DNA of 64,000 nucleotides from Pseudorhodobacter sp. E13 (GTDB taxonomy: Bacteria; Pseudomonadota; Alphaproteobacteria; Rhodobacterales; Rhodobacteraceae), in contig NZ_RPEN01000152.1 in the NCBI RefSeq assembly GCF_003991405.1, forward strand, positions 62,001 through 126,000, written 5' to 3'. The position numbers were made by a program, and so were the translations under genes. The notes under the pieces were generated by a model. It saw only the letters and a program-made list of their open reading frames with translations. It did no database searches and had not been told where the DNA came from. Of this stretch, positions 52,303-61,408 are shown in pieces. Each line of letters starts with the position of its first letter. Within the stretch, counting starts at the first letter, position 1.

Positions 52303-54801
52303 ATGAAAACGCATGTCAAAGCTTTGGTCGTCGGCGGTGGGGCCGTCGGAAACGGGATCGCCTATCATCTTGCCAAAGCGGGCTGGGACACGATGCTGGT
52401 GGAGCGGGATGAGCTGACCTCCGGTTCCACATGGCATGCAGCGGGCTTGCTGCCCTTGTTCAACATGTCCTACGCCACCACCCATATCCACAAATACTCG
52501 GTCGATTTCTATAAATCGCTGGAGGCGGAAACCGGCCTGAACGCAGGCTTTGCCGTGGTCGGCAACCTGCGCATGGCGCAAACGCAGGACCGGATGGATG
52601 AATACATGCTCTATTCCGCCGTGGCGGAAAGCGCCGATGTCTATCACGAATTCCTGACGCCCGCGCAGATGAAAGAGCGTTGGCCGCTGCTGCGCACCGA
52701 TGATCTGGTCGGCGCGCTGTTTCACCCGCAGGATGGCTACATCAACCCCGCCGATGTGACGCAGGCCATGGCCAAAGGCGCGCGCCAGCACGGTGCCACG
52801 ATTGAGCGCAAAATTCAGGTCGATGGCTATCGCTGGACCGGGTCGGAATGGATCGTCTCTTGCACCAGGATGGTGGACAAGGGCGGCAACCTTGTGCCCT
52901 CGGATGAAACCTATGAAATCCACGCAGAACATGTCGTCACCGCGACCGGCAACCATGCCCAACGCACCGCGCGCCTGCTGGGCGTGAAAATCCCCGCCAT
53001 TCCGGTGGAACACCAGTTCATCGTCACCGAACCCGACCCGATGCTGGTCGAATACCGCAAGAACAACCCCGAACACCCCGTGCTGCGCGATGCCGATGCC
53101 AAATGGTATGTCCGCGAAGAACGCGGCGGCTGGATTCTTGGCCCCTATGAAAAAGGCGCCCCCGCCCGCTTCGAATACGCGGTGCCAGACAGCTTCCGTG
53201 CTGACCTGTTCCCGCTGGATCTGGAACGGATCGAGGCGGAATACATGTCGATGCTGCACCGCCTGCCATCCTCGGAAACCGTGGGGCTGAAGGATGATTT
53301 CAACGGCCCGATCTGCTATACCCCCGATGGCAACCCGCTGGTCGGCCCCGTGCCCGGCCTGCGCAATATGTGGATCGCCGAAGGCTTCTCCTTTGGTATC
53401 ACCGCCGCTGGCGGCACCGGCTATTACCTTGCCCAGATGATGACCCAAGGCGAGGCGGAGATTGACATGGCCTCCCTCGATCCGCGCCGCTACGGGTCAT
53501 GGATGACCACCGAATACGCCGCGCGCAAGAATGAGGAATGTTACGACCACGTCTTTATCCTGCACCACCCCGATGAAGAACGCGAAGCCTGCCGCCCCCT
53601 GCGCACCACCCCGGTTTACGACAAGCAAATCGCCCTTGGCGCGCAGATGGGTCAGGTCAACGGCTGGGAACGCCCGAACTACTACGGCCCGCTGAACGCC
53701 CCCGCCGATTTCGACCATAACTCCCGCAGCTTCCGCCGTGGCGCTTGGTGGCAATATGCCAAGGCCGAGGCCGAGGCCCTGCGCGACACCGCGGGCCTGA
53801 TCGACGCTTCCGCCTTCACCAAACACACCGTCCGGGGGCCGGGGGCCACGGCGTTTCTGGACTGGTTCACCTGCAACAAACTGCCCAGCATCGGCCGCAT
53901 CAACCTGACCTATGCGCTAACGCCCACCGGCACCACGCGCACCGAATACACCATCGTCCGCAACGGCGAGAATGACTATTACCTCGTCTCGGCAGGTGCA
54001 TGGACAGCCTATGACGCTGATTACATGCGCAAATCCGCCGAGGATTTCATCGCAGCCGGTGGCGCGCATGTGGATATCAACGATGTCACCACCCAATGGG
54101 GCGTCTTTGCCCTTGCTGGCCCCAACGCCCGCAAAATCCTGCGTGAAGTGGTCAAGGATGCCGACCCGGACACCGTTCTGTCGAACAAACGCTTCCCATG
54201 GCTCAGCGCGCGCAAGCTGGAACTGGGCATGTGCCCCGTCAACGCCATCCGCGTGGCCTATACCGGGGAACTCGGTTGGGAACTCCACCACCCGATTGAA
54301 ATGAACCGCTACCTGTGGGACCTGCTGCAAGCCGCAGGCGCGAAACATGGGCTTAAGCTGGTCGGCGCCCGCGCGCAAAACTGGCTGCGTCAGGAAAAAT
54401 CCTACCGCGCCTTCGGCACCGAACTGGGCCGCGATGCCACGCCGATGGAGGCGGGGCTGGATCGTTTCATCGACCTGTCCAAGGATTTCCAAGGCAAGCA
54501 AGCGATGATCGACACCGGCATCCGCGCCAAATGCGTGACCGTGCTGATCGACGGCCCAGCGGATGCCGACCCATGGGGCAAAGAGGCGATCTTTGTCGAT
54601 GGCAAAAAGGTTGGCCGCCTCACTTCCGGCGGCTGGTCGGTCGCGTTCAACAAGCAGATCGGCATGGGCTATGTAAAGCCCGAACTTGCCGCCGTTGGCA
54701 CCAAGCTGAAAGTGAAAATGCTGCTGCAAGAATGGGACGCCGTGGTGGTTGAAGACAGCCCGTTCGACCCGAGCAATGAACGGATCAGGGTAAACGGATA
54801 A
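52303..54801 (+). CDS. FAD-dependent dimethylglycine/sarcosine dehydrogenase-like GcvT fusion
   Basis: An 832-residue two-domain protein. Residues 1 to about 400 are a DAO-type flavoprotein with VVGGGAVGNGIAYHLAKAG at 9-27. GSTWHAAGLL includes His45, the position of the covalent 8-alpha-N3-histidyl FAD in dimethylglycine dehydrogenase. Residues about 420-832 are a GcvT/aminomethyltransferase domain that binds tetrahydrofolate. It should oxidatively demethylate dimethylglycine or a related N-methylamine, passing the methyl to folate as formaldehyde equivalents. Which amine is not shown. The ATG at 52303 gives the conserved MKTHVKALV start. Confidence 0.88.
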   Translation: MKTHVKALVVGGGAVGNGIAYHLAKAGWDTMLVERDELTSGSTWHAAGLLPLFNMSYATTHIHKYSVDFYKSLEAETGLNAGFAVVGNLRMAQTQDRMDEYMLYSAVAESADVYHEFLTPAQMKERWPLLRTDDLVGALFHPQDGYINPADVTQAMAKGARQHGATIERKIQVDGYRWTGSEWIVSCTRMVDKGGNLVPSDETYEIHAEHVVTATGNHAQRTARLLGVKIPAIPVEHQFIVTEPDPMLVEYRKNNPEHPVLRDADAKWYVREERGGWILGPYEKGAPARFEYAVPDSFRADLFPLDLERIEAEYMSMLHRLPSSETVGLKDDFNGPICYTPDGNPLVGPVPGLRNMWIAEGFSFGITAAGGTGYYLAQMMTQGEAEIDMASLDPRRYGSWMTTEYAARKNEECYDHVFILHHPDEEREACRPLRTTPVYDKQIALGAQMGQVNGWERPNYYGPLNAPADFDHNSRSFRRGAWWQYAKAEAEALRDTAGLIDASAFTKHTVRGPGATAFLDWFTCNKLPSIGRINLTYALTPTGTTRTEYTIVRNGENDYYLVSAGAWTAYDADYMRKSAEDFIAAGGAHVDINDVTTQWGVFALAGPNARKILREVVKDADPDTVLSNKRFPWLSARKLELGMCPVNAIRVAYTGELGWELHHPIEMNRYLWDLLQAAGAKHGLKLVGARAQNWLRQEKSYRAFGTELGRDATPMEAGLDRFIDLSKDFQGKQAMIDTGIRAKCVTVLIDGPADADPWGKEAIFVDGKKVGRLTSGGWSVAFNKQIGMGYVKPELAAVGTKLKVKMLLQEWDAVVVEDSPFDPSNERIRVNG

Positions 54802-54822
54802 ACCGCGCGCCAAACGACCAAA

Positions 54823-54847
54823 GGCCCCGCACGCAAGTGGCGGGGCC
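54823..54847 (+). terminator. terminator after the dehydrogenase gene
   Basis: GGCCCCGC pairs with GCGGGGCC across about nine bases, followed by ATTTT. It fits a rho-independent terminator. Confidence 0.75.
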
Positions 54848-54907
54848 ATTTTCTGCGCTTTTGAGGCCGCTCTGGACTTTAAGGCGCGCAAGTATAGACA
54901 TTGACCT

Positions 54908-56089
54908 ATGTCGATGATCCATGACCTTGAACTGATCGTGAGAACGGTCCTGCAGACCGACCCCAGTTTCCGGGCCATCGGGCGCGATGAAATGGAACGT
55001 CATATCGTTGATGCCCGGCAGAATGCACTCGCAGACGATAAGGACGCATTCCTGCTTTCTCTGATGCGTCTTCTGGCGCTTCCGGGGAACGGACACACAC
55101 GTCTGATTCCGAACACCGCAATCTTGGTTTTGCCGCTCAGGCTTGTCACCATCGGTTCCACGGTCCGACTGCTTGGCGCCCCCTCCGGTTTTGCCGGGGC
55201 GATCGGCGGCGAGTTGATAGCGATCAACGGTATTCCCATAACCGAGATTGAAGCCAGCGCAGCGAAATTCCTAGCGGGGACAAGGCAACGAAGACGTGTG
55301 ATCGGGCCGATCCTTTTCGTCTGGCCGGGCGCATTGCAGCGTTTGGGCGTCTTTTCCGGCGATACCAACGTCGATTACCGGATACGCGATGCAGCGGGAT
55401 GGATCAGCGAACTGGTTTTGGATACGGCAGACAGGGTTCCCGGATCTGCGCTTTACCCCCGCAACGAGCATGGCAAAGCAGACCCGCTCTGGTCCCCCAA
55501 GGCCTTTCTGGAGATCAATGATCTCGGCCAGCGCGGATTACGGATGGGTCTTCCAAGCTTCTTCGACCCCGGTGAAAAGGCGCTCTCGAACGCGGTTTCC
55601 GAGGCGGCAGACCTTGTAAGATCGCGCCCCGCTACCCCCCTTCTTATTGACCTTCGGGGAAACACGGGCGGCAGTTTTCTTCGGGCCATGCCATTGATCG
55701 ACGCGCTCTCGGACGGTGCAGAGCATCGCCGGGTTGCTTTGCTTGTCGATAAATTCACCTTCTCTGCCGCCATCGTCTTCGCCGCTATCCTCAAGCATCG
55801 TCTGGGTGCGCGGCTCCGCCTTATTGGCGAAGAGATGGGGGACGGTCTGACGTTTTTTGCAGAAGGGGGAACAATCGACTTGTCGTCCAGCGGCGCGGCG
55901 GTCCGATATTCATCCGCCTTTCATGATTGGGCAGGGGGACGCATAGATGAAACCACACCCAGCGAAATCGCGGAAAAGATTGTCCCGGTTGGAACCTTGG
56001 CGCTGGACCATGGTTGGACCGCTGACTTGGACGATGTTGAAATGCACGACCAATTCTGCCGTGAGGTGCTTGACAGCTTGAAGCCCTAG
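54908..56089 (+). CDS. S41-family peptidase-like protein
   Basis: A 393-residue protein beginning MSMIHDLELIVRTVLQTDPSF. The C-terminal half matches S41 (C-terminal processing/tail-specific) peptidases: LLIDLRGNTGGSFLRAMPL, and LLVDKFTFSAAIVFAAILKH with the likely nucleophile Ser. A PDZ-like region (GGELIAINGIPITEIEASA) lies about residue 100. There is no signal peptide, which is unusual for the family. The C-terminal catalytic Lys was not clearly assignable. Codon use is a little richer in A/T than neighbours. The function is unknown; it is an orphan between two catabolic regions. Confidence 0.72.
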   Translation: MSMIHDLELIVRTVLQTDPSFRAIGRDEMERHIVDARQNALADDKDAFLLSLMRLLALPGNGHTRLIPNTAILVLPLRLVTIGSTVRLLGAPSGFAGAIGGELIAINGIPITEIEASAAKFLAGTRQRRRVIGPILFVWPGALQRLGVFSGDTNVDYRIRDAAGWISELVLDTADRVPGSALYPRNEHGKADPLWSPKAFLEINDLGQRGLRMGLPSFFDPGEKALSNAVSEAADLVRSRPATPLLIDLRGNTGGSFLRAMPLIDALSDGAEHRRVALLVDKFTFSAAIVFAAILKHRLGARLRLIGEEMGDGLTFFAEGGTIDLSSSGAAVRYSSAFHDWAGGRIDETTPSEIAEKIVPVGTLALDHGWTADLDDVEMHDQFCREVLDSLKP

Positions 56090-56348
56090 CGGTTTGCCCG
56101 TTCAATCCTGCAAAGCTGCCTTATAAATTTTCCAATCCTCCCGCCGACTTTAGCAAGGTTCTCTCGGATCCCAGCGGGTGCCAATACTCAACATTGGTCG
56201 GCCTTACCCCCACTGATCCCCTGTAGTTCACAGGTTAATTTTTGATGAATAAAAACAGCAAAACACAATAATTTCAATTATATGCAAGACTCTCCGCACG
56301 CGATTCATCTGCGGAACTCCTTGCCCTCCCGCCCCACTTTGGCGGCCC

Positions 56349-57224
56349 TCACGTCGCGTCGGTCAGCAGGGTCCAGAACACCTCCAGCGCCGCGCTGGGC
56401 CGGTGTTGCCCGTCCCGGATTTTGCGCAACTCCCGGCGGTAAACCGGGTGCGAGGGGACGAAAAACTCCACCCCATCGGGCTGGCTTTTCACCGCGTCGA
56501 AGGGCAGAATACTCGCCCCCAGCCCCCGCCGCACGAAGGACAGAATGGCCGAGGTATTGCGGGCCTCCAGCTTGGCTGCGGCCAGCAAATCCGCGATCGT
56601 GGGATGGTCCACCAGATCGCATAGCGGGTTCGCGATCAGCGGCTCCAACCCCATCACCCCCCAGTCAGACGGGCCAGAGCGGGCCAGATGCGCGCGGTGG
56701 ATGGCCCCACCTTCGGCGCAGACGATCCCCAGATCATCGCTGGAAATCAGACTGCCCTCACGCGCCTCGCCGGGACGAGAAGACAGAATCCCGATATCGG
56801 CCTCATCCTGCTGCACCCGGCGCCGCACCATGCTGGACTCGCCGTCGCTGATCTCAATCCGAACGGCGGGCAGGGCGGCGCTGAACTGTTCAATCACACG
56901 CGGCAGCAGCGATACGGTCGCCGAAGGCACCGCCGCAATCCGCACGATGCCCACGGTCGACACAGCATGACGGCGGATCGCCTCGACGCTGCGGTCAAAC
57001 ATATCGGTGGCCCGGCAGCATTCATCCAGCACCAACTGGCCCAAAGGGGTCAGCCGGCTTTTGCGATCGGTTTCGAACAGGGGCGCGCCGATATCGGCCT
57101 CTAGCTGCGCCAGCATCATCGACACAGCCGAAGGCGTGCGGCCCAAAATCCCGGCCCCCGCCGCCAGCGTGCCTTTTTCTGCGACCACGCGAAACACCCG
57201 CAACATTTCCAGCTTCAATGACAT
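56349..57224 (-). CDS. LysR-family transcriptional regulator
   Basis: A 291-residue regulator beginning MSLKLEMLRVFRVVAEKG with the N-terminal HTH LAAGAGILGRTPSAVSMMLAQLE. The effector domain follows (VRIAAVPSATVSLLPRVI onward). It is divergent from the aldehyde dehydrogenase operon, and the spacer holds a palindrome of LysR type, so it very likely controls that operon in response to the pathway substrate. Confidence 0.9.
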   Translation of the reverse strand: MSLKLEMLRVFRVVAEKGTLAAGAGILGRTPSAVSMMLAQLEADIGAPLFETDRKSRLTPLGQLVLDECCRATDMFDRSVEAIRRHAVSTVGIVRIAAVPSATVSLLPRVIEQFSAALPAVRIEISDGESSMVRRRVQQDEADIGILSSRPGEAREGSLISSDDLGIVCAEGGAIHRAHLARSGPSDWGVMGLEPLIANPLCDLVDHPTIADLLAAAKLEARNTSAILSFVRRGLGASILPFDAVKSQPDGVEFFVPSHPVYRRELRKIRDGQHRPSAALEVFWTLLTDAT

Positions 57225-57249
57225 TCAGTTTTTCTGTTGGTTTGTTCAG

Positions 57250-57271
57250 ATATTCAAGAATGACTGAATAT
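57250..57271. promoter_or_regulatory. LysR-type operator between lysR and the ALDH operon
   Basis: ATATTCA (57250-57256) and TGAATAT (57265-57271) form a perfect 7-bp inverted repeat with an eight-base spacer. It includes T-N11-A-type positions expected for LysR binding and sits in the 90-bp divergent promoter region. Confidence 0.65.
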
Positions 57272-57314
57272 CGCCCCCGCGTCTATGCTGCTGTTGAAAT
57301 TCTCGGAGGCAGCT

Positions 57315-58766
57315 ATGACAGAACGCACAGGCATCTATATCGACGGCACATGGTCCAACGGCGCGGGGCAGATTGAAAACCGCAATCCGTCTGACACATC
57401 GGATCTGATCGGTGTCTATGCCCAAGCCGATGCCGCGCAATTGGATGCGGCCATTGCTGCTGCCCGCCGCGCCCAGCCTGGCTGGTGGGCCGCCGGGGTG
57501 CAAAAACGCCATGATGTGCTGATGGCGATTGGCACGGAGATGATGGCGCGGGCCGAGGAAATCGGCCGCATCATCGCCCGCGAAGAAGGCAAACCCGCCG
57601 CCGAGGGCAAGGGCGAGGTCTATCGCGCCGGGCAGTTTTTCACTTATTTCGCGGCGGAAGCCTTGCGCAACCAAGGCGATCTGGCCGAATCCGTCCGCCC
57701 CGGCATTGAAATCGACGTGCGGCGTGAGCCCGTGGGCGTGGTGGCGATTGTCAGCCCGTGGAACTTTCCGATTGCCACGCCTGCGTGGAAAATTGCGCCC
57801 GCGCTGGCCTTTGGCAATGCGGTGGTGTGGAAACCCGCCAACCTGACGCCTGCCAGTGCGGTGGCCCTGACCGAAATCATCGCCAAGCAGGATATTCCGG
57901 CGGGCCTGTTCAACATGGTTCTGGGGTCGGGCCGCGCGGTTGGCCAGCGGCTGGTCGAAAGCCGCGATGTGGATGCGATCAGCTTTACCGGCTCGGTGCC
58001 TGTCGGGCGCGGGATCGCGGCGGCAGCGATTGCGAATATGACCAAAATCCAGATGGAGATGGGATCGAAAAACCCGCTTTTGGTGATGGATGATTGCGAT
58101 CTTGATCTGGCGGTGGCCCATGCGGCTAATTCGGCCTTTGGCGGCACGGGGCAGAAATGCACCGCCGCCAGCCGCTTGATTGTTCATTCTGCTGTGCATG
58201 ACGCCTTTGTCGAAAAGCTGGTCAAGGCCGCGCAGGCCTTCAAGGTCGGGCACGCGCTGGAGGAGGGCACGCAAATCGGCCCGGTGGTCAGCGAAAGCCA
58301 ATTGGCGCAGAACCTTGATTACATCGGCATCGGCCGTGCCGAAGGCGCGGAACTGCTGTGTGGCGGCACGCGCCTTGATCGCGCGACCGACGGCTATTTC
58401 ATGGCCCCCACGGTTTTTGCCAATACCCGCAATGACATGCGGATGAACCGCGAAGAAATGTTCGCCCCGATAACTTGCGTGCAAAAGGTCGACAGCTATG
58501 CCGAAGCCTTGGCCCGCGCCAATGACAGCGAGTTTGGGCTGACCGCAGGCATCATGACGCGCAGCCTGTCGCGCGCCAGCCATTTCCGCGCCAATATGCG
58601 GGCAGGCTGTGTGATGGTGAACCTGCCCACCGCAGGCACCGATTACCATGTGCCCTTTGGCGGGCGCGGGGCGTCAAGCTATGGGCCGCGCGAACAAGGG
58701 CGCTATGCGGCGGAGTTCTATACGGCGGTCAAAACTGCCTATGTTGCCGCAGGGGCCCCCGAATGA
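57315..58766 (+). CDS. aldehyde dehydrogenase family protein
   Basis: A 483-residue NAD(P)-dependent aldehyde dehydrogenase. The catalytic Cys282 is in FGGTGQKCTAASR, Glu248 in EMGSKNP, Asn150 in SPWNFPIATPAW, and Lys173 in VWKPAN, so the active site is complete. The sequence resembles semialdehyde dehydrogenases such as 2,5-dioxovalerate (ketoglutarate semialdehyde) dehydrogenase, but the substrate is not proved. It is first in the operon. Its TGA overlaps the next ATG. Confidence 0.9.
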   Translation: MTERTGIYIDGTWSNGAGQIENRNPSDTSDLIGVYAQADAAQLDAAIAAARRAQPGWWAAGVQKRHDVLMAIGTEMMARAEEIGRIIAREEGKPAAEGKGEVYRAGQFFTYFAAEALRNQGDLAESVRPGIEIDVRREPVGVVAIVSPWNFPIATPAWKIAPALAFGNAVVWKPANLTPASAVALTEIIAKQDIPAGLFNMVLGSGRAVGQRLVESRDVDAISFTGSVPVGRGIAAAAIANMTKIQMEMGSKNPLLVMDDCDLDLAVAHAANSAFGGTGQKCTAASRLIVHSAVHDAFVEKLVKAAQAFKVGHALEEGTQIGPVVSESQLAQNLDYIGIGRAEGAELLCGGTRLDRATDGYFMAPTVFANTRNDMRMNREEMFAPITCVQKVDSYAEALARANDSEFGLTAGIMTRSLSRASHFRANMRAGCVMVNLPTAGTDYHVPFGGRGASSYGPREQGRYAAEFYTAVKTAYVAAGAPE

Positions 58767-59776
58767 CACCGCTGATCGACGGTTTGCAATATGCCAACTG
58801 GTCGGAAAAGATCTTCCGCCAGATGCGCGAAGGGGGGGTGGATGCGGTGCATGTCACCATCACCTACCATGAGACGTTTCGCGAGACGGTTTTGGTGATC
58901 GAACGCTGGAACCGCTGGTTTGAACAGTTCCCCGATCTGATCTTTCAGGGTTTTTCCGCCGCTGATGTGCAACTGGCCCGCGATACGGGGCGGACGGCGA
59001 TTTTCTTCGGCAGCCAGAACCCCAGTTGCATCGAGGATGATATCGGGCTGGTTGAGGTGCTGCACCGCTTGGGCCTGCGCTTCATGCAACTAACCTATAA
59101 CAACCAGTCCTTGCTGGCCTCGGGCTGTTATGAGGCGACAGACAGCGGGCTGACCCGGATGGGCCGCGCCGTGGTGGCCGAGATGAACCGCGTCGGAATG
59201 GTGGTGGATATGAGCCATTCGGGCGAACGATCCACCTTTGACGCGATAGACCATTCCAGCCGCCCGATCACCATCAGCCATGCCAACCCGGCAAGCTGGC
59301 ACCCCGCGTTGCGCAACAAATCCGACGATCTGCTGCGCGCCTTGGGGGCAAGCGGCGGGTTTCTGGGGCTGTCGGTTTACCCGCATCACCTGAAAGGCGG
59401 TAGTGCGTGCAGCCTGCAAAGCTGGTGCGATATGGCGGCGCGGGCGGTGGATCTGGTGGGGCCGGGCCATGTGGGGATTGGCACCGATCTGTGCCAGGAC
59501 CAGCCCGACAGCATCGTTGAATGGATGCGCGTGGGCCGTTGGACCAAGACGATGGATTTTGGCGAAGGCAGCGCCGATGCACCGGGCTTTCCGCCGATGA
59601 ATGACTGGTTTGAGGATAACCGCCATTTCGGCAATATCCGCGCCGGATTGCAGGCCGCAGGGTTGGACCGTGCCACCATCGACGGGTTGATGGGCGCCAA
59701 TTGGCACGCGTTTTTTGACAAGAGTTTCGGGCCTTTGCCCGCAAAGACACAGCTTCGGCAGCGCGCTGCGGAATAG
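58763..59776 (+). CDS. M19 membrane dipeptidase homologue with missing metal ligands
   Basis: A 337-residue protein of the renal-dipeptidase family, seen in GLRFMQLTYNNQSLLASG, VVDMSHSGERSTFDAI and PITISHANPASWHPALRNKSDDLL. The last two supply the second-site histidines. The first metal site of the family (D-G-H-N-D near the N-terminus) reads D6-G-L-Q-Y10, and the bridging Glu in the E-G-G loop appears replaced (FFGSQNP). So it may hold only one metal or act on something other than dipeptides. It is coupled to the aldehyde dehydrogenase and followed by a BCCT transporter, suggesting a catabolic role on an imported compound. Confidence 0.8.
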   Translation: MTPLIDGLQYANWSEKIFRQMREGGVDAVHVTITYHETFRETVLVIERWNRWFEQFPDLIFQGFSAADVQLARDTGRTAIFFGSQNPSCIEDDIGLVEVLHRLGLRFMQLTYNNQSLLASGCYEATDSGLTRMGRAVVAEMNRVGMVVDMSHSGERSTFDAIDHSSRPITISHANPASWHPALRNKSDDLLRALGASGGFLGLSVYPHHLKGGSACSLQSWCDMAARAVDLVGPGHVGIGTDLCQDQPDSIVEWMRVGRWTKTMDFGEGSADAPGFPPMNDWFEDNRHFGNIRAGLQAAGLDRATIDGLMGANWHAFFDKSFGPLPAKTQLRQRAAE

Positions 59777-59814
59777 CGCGCGGCCCTTTTATGACGTTCG
59801 GGGAGGAACGGAAT

Positions 59815-61392
59815 ATGCAACCCAACACCACAGCAAAAACCAACCGATGGCTTGGCCATGTTGATATGCCGCTTCTGGCGATTTCGGGCGGGTTCATCCT
59901 GCTGTTTTGCCTCTATGCGCTGATTGATATCGACGGGCTGTCGGCCATGGTCGATGCAGGCTTTGCCTTTTCGGCCAAGTATTTCGGGCTTTACTGGCAG
60001 GTTCTGCTGCTTGCCACCTTTCTGATCGGCTTGGTGCTGTGCGTGCTGCCGGGGGGCCGCGCGGTGCTGGGCGGCTTGACCAAGCCAGAATTCAAGACCT
60101 TCAACTGGGGGTCGATGATCATGTGCACCTTGCTTGCCGGGGGCGGCGTGTTCTGGGCCGCAGGAGAGCCGATTGCGCATTTCCTGTCCACCCCGCCTAT
60201 CTTTGGCGATCTGGGCGGCGATCCGCAGGCGCGGGCCAATGCGGCGCTGGCGCAAAGCTTTCTGCACTGGGGCTTTTTGGCCTGGGCCATTCTGGGTGCG
60301 CTGACCACGGTGATGATGATGCATTACCACTATGACAAAGGGCTGCCGCTGGCCCCGCGCACTTTGCTTTATCCGGTGTTCGGTGACCGCGCGATCCATG
60401 GCCCGATTGGCCTGATCGCCGATGCGTCCTGCATCATTGCGGTGGTGGCGGGCACGGTGGGGCCGATTGGCTTTCTGGGGCTGCAAATGTCCTATGGGTT
60501 GAACGCGCTTTTGGGCGTGCCGGATAGTTTTGCCACGCAAGCCGTTGTTATCATGGCGCTTGTGGCGCTTTACACCATCTCTGCGATCACTGGGCTGTCC
60601 AAGGGTATTCAACTTTTGTCCACGCTGAACGTGGTGCTGGCGCTGGGCTTGCTGGCGTTTTTGCTGGTGTTCGGGCCAACGGCTGCGATCTTTGCGGGCT
60701 TTTTCGGCGGCATGGGTGTCTATCTGGAAAACTTCTTTCAGATGGCGATGTATCGCGGTGAGGCCGGTGTATTCGGCGAGCCGGGCTGGCTGGGCTGGTG
60801 GACGGTGTTCTTTTGGGGCTGGTTCATGGGCTATGGCCCGCTGATGGCGATTTTCATCGCCCGGATCAGCCGCGGGCGGTCTATCCGGCAAATCGTGATC
60901 ATGCTGTCGATTGCAGCGCCGTTGATCACCAATTTCTGGTTCACCATCATCGGCGGTGCGGGCATTTCCTTTGAGCTTGCCACCCCCGGCATCATCTCGG
61001 GCCCGTTCGAAGGGTTCAACCTGCCCGCAGGCTTGCTGGCGATCACGCAGGCCATGCCAGCCGGGTTGATCCTGTCGGTGCTGTTTCTGGTGCTGACGAT
61101 GCTGTTCGTCGCCACCACCAGCGACTCTATGAGCTATGTCATCGCGGCCTCGATGACCAAGGGCGAACCTGCGACCTTGCTGCGCGCCTTTTGGGGCTTG
61201 TCGATGGGGGTGATGGCGTTGATCCTGATTTCGACGGGATCAGGGGGGATTGGTAAGTTGCAAAGCTTTATCGTGATCACGGCGGTGCCGGTGTCGCTGA
61301 TCTTGCTGCCATCGCTTTGGGATGCGCTGCGGATCACCTTGATGCTGGGGCGGGCGCGCAAGGCGGCCGCCCTGCCAACCGCCGCCGAATAA
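59815..61392 (+). CDS. BCCT family transporter (betaine/carnitine/choline type)
   Basis: A 525-residue inner-membrane symporter with about twelve helices. The Trp-rich signature GWWTVFFWGWFMGYGPLMAI (about 318-337) is the ligand-box region of BCCT transporters, and the following ARISRGRSIRQ loop is family-typical. BCCT proteins take up quaternary ammonium or zwitterionic compounds (glycine betaine, choline, carnitine and similar). GGGAGG sits about eight bases before the ATG at 59815. It presumably imports the substrate of this operon. Confidence 0.9.
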   Translation: MQPNTTAKTNRWLGHVDMPLLAISGGFILLFCLYALIDIDGLSAMVDAGFAFSAKYFGLYWQVLLLATFLIGLVLCVLPGGRAVLGGLTKPEFKTFNWGSMIMCTLLAGGGVFWAAGEPIAHFLSTPPIFGDLGGDPQARANAALAQSFLHWGFLAWAILGALTTVMMMHYHYDKGLPLAPRTLLYPVFGDRAIHGPIGLIADASCIIAVVAGTVGPIGFLGLQMSYGLNALLGVPDSFATQAVVIMALVALYTISAITGLSKGIQLLSTLNVVLALGLLAFLLVFGPTAAIFAGFFGGMGVYLENFFQMAMYRGEAGVFGEPGWLGWWTVFFWGWFMGYGPLMAIFIARISRGRSIRQIVIMLSIAAPLITNFWFTIIGGAGISFELATPGIISGPFEGFNLPAGLLAITQAMPAGLILSVLFLVLTMLFVATTSDSMSYVIAASMTKGEPATLLRAFWGLSMGVMALILISTGSGGIGKLQSFIVITAVPVSLILLPSLWDALRITLMLGRARKAAALPTAAE

Positions 61393-61408
61393 TGCAGGAG
61401 CGTTGACC

